Shown here piece after piece: positions 5,126 to 5,583 of a stretch of DNA of 5,583 nt. The position numbers and the translations under genes are program-made. The stretch spans positions 1-5,583 of the forward strand of contig JAGCUM010000063.1 of the NCBI GenBank assembly GCA_017962865.1, written 5' to 3'. Under the pieces are notes generated by a model. The model was not told where the DNA came from and did not search any database. It saw only the letters and a list, made by a program, of their open reading frames with translations. Source of the stretch: Spirochaetales bacterium. Its GTDB lineage: Bacteria > Spirochaetota > Spirochaetia > Sphaerochaetales > Sphaerochaetaceae. Every line of letters begins with the position of its first letter. Positions within the stretch are counted from its first letter, which is position 1.

Positions 5126-5583
5126 TTTGCGCTTGATCTCCTCAATTCGAGTTCTTTACATATTCTATCATATTCAGGCTCGTCGAGTTTATATTTTGAT
5201 TTGTAGACGAAGTAGGAAATAAGCATGAACAAGAGGGGAACGACCGTCATTGCAAGCAGAAGTCCCACGGACTGGCTGTTCTTGACGCTGGTCTGAAGGA
5301 GATTGTCGATTTTCTCGCCCTTGGCTACATCCGTGATGATCTTCTGGGCGGCCTGGCTCTCGAAGCCGGAAATCTCGTTGGTGATCTCGTTGACCCTGAA
5401 GATCAGGTAGGTGGGGCTTGTGAGTGCGACGCAGATTGCGCTTCCCATCTTGGTGAGGAACGGCCTGAGCGATGAGATGATTGCCTCGGCTCTGGTTCCG
5501 AACTTGTACTCGTTGTATTCGACCGTGTTGATGATGGAGATCATCAGGATCAGGTAATAGCCGTACTGCCCGAACATGGACAG
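5122..5583 (-). CDS. GPH-family sugar:cation symporter, C-terminal part (partial)
   Basis: The frame is open to the window edge on the minus strand, so the N-terminal two-thirds of the gene lie outside; full-length members have about 450-500 residues. Counting from Met at 5577, residues 20-33 (EYNEYKFGTRAEAI) match the conserved cytoplasmic loop of the glycoside-pentoside-hexuronide (MelB-like, MFS_2) family, usually 'EygewktGkRaEgl'. Hydrophobic segments near 5-17, 37-60 and 104-125 correspond to the last helices, and the C-terminal YKLDEPEYDRICKELELRR matches the usual family tail. The 61-102 loop before the last helix is long and polar. These proteins import sugars or glycosides with Na+ or H+ across the cytoplasmic membrane. 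The gene overlaps the PIG-L deacetylase by 4 nt, so the two are one operon. Family call is good; the sugar cannot be determined from this fragment. Confidence 0.85.
   Translation of the reverse strand: MSMFGQYGYYLILMISIINTVEYNEYKFGTRAEAIISSLRPFLTKMGSAICVALTSPTYLIFRVNEITNEISGFESQAAQKIITDVAKGEKIDNLLQTSVKNSQSVGLLLAMTVVPLLFMLISYFVYKSKYKLDEPEYDRICKELELRRSSAK

Overview
The window looks bacterial and most likely comes from a Gram-positive, Bacillota-type organism, though the taxonomic call is only moderate. Two promoters have sigma70/sigmaA-type hexamers with exact 17-bp spacers, several genes have strong GGAGG ribosome binding sites, and TGA is used as a normal stop. The gene families (a TetR with a WHG-like C-terminal domain, a DUF2442-HTH protein and a GPH sugar symporter) fit an anaerobic gut or rumen Firmicute. 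No rRNA, tRNA, CRISPR array, insertion sequence or origin was seen. The DNA is densely coding.

Left end, plus strand (1-1223): the C-terminal part of a Nudix hydrolase resembling ADP-ribose pyrophosphatase runs in from off-window. It overlaps, by ATGA, a xylose-isomerase-like TIM-barrel protein (sugar phosphate isomerase/epimerase or AP-endonuclease-2 superfamily). This pair meets a minus-strand operon tail to tail with only 8 bp between the stop codons.

Middle, minus strand (3309 down to 1232): a TetR-family regulator, an ABC ATPase and an ABC-2 permease form an overlapping three-gene operon (17-nt and 4-nt overlaps), the classic layout of a self-regulated drug or toxic-compound exporter. 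Its promoter (TTGACA, 17 bp, TAATAT) is embedded in a 26-bp near-perfect palindrome that runs from the -10 box to the tetR start codon. The predicted tetR message therefore has a leader of only about 8-9 nt and no Shine-Dalgarno site.

Middle, minus strand (4309 down to 3336): a small module, poorer in GC than its surroundings, encodes a DUF4160 protein and a DUF2442 protein with a C-terminal helix-turn-helix-like domain, only 3 nt apart. It has its own promoter (TTTACA, 17 bp, TATTAT) with a perfect 9-4-9 inverted repeat between the hexamers, and a plausible rho-independent terminator downstream. The layout resembles a compact self-regulated toxin-antitoxin-like or mobile accessory cassette. 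Its function is unknown, and it is the best candidate here for an undescribed system.

Right end, minus strand (5583 down to 4352): the C-terminal part of a GPH/MelB-type sugar-cation symporter overlaps by ATGA a PIG-L/LmbE-type zinc deacetylase. This suggests import of an N-acetylated sugar or glycoside followed by deacetylation.
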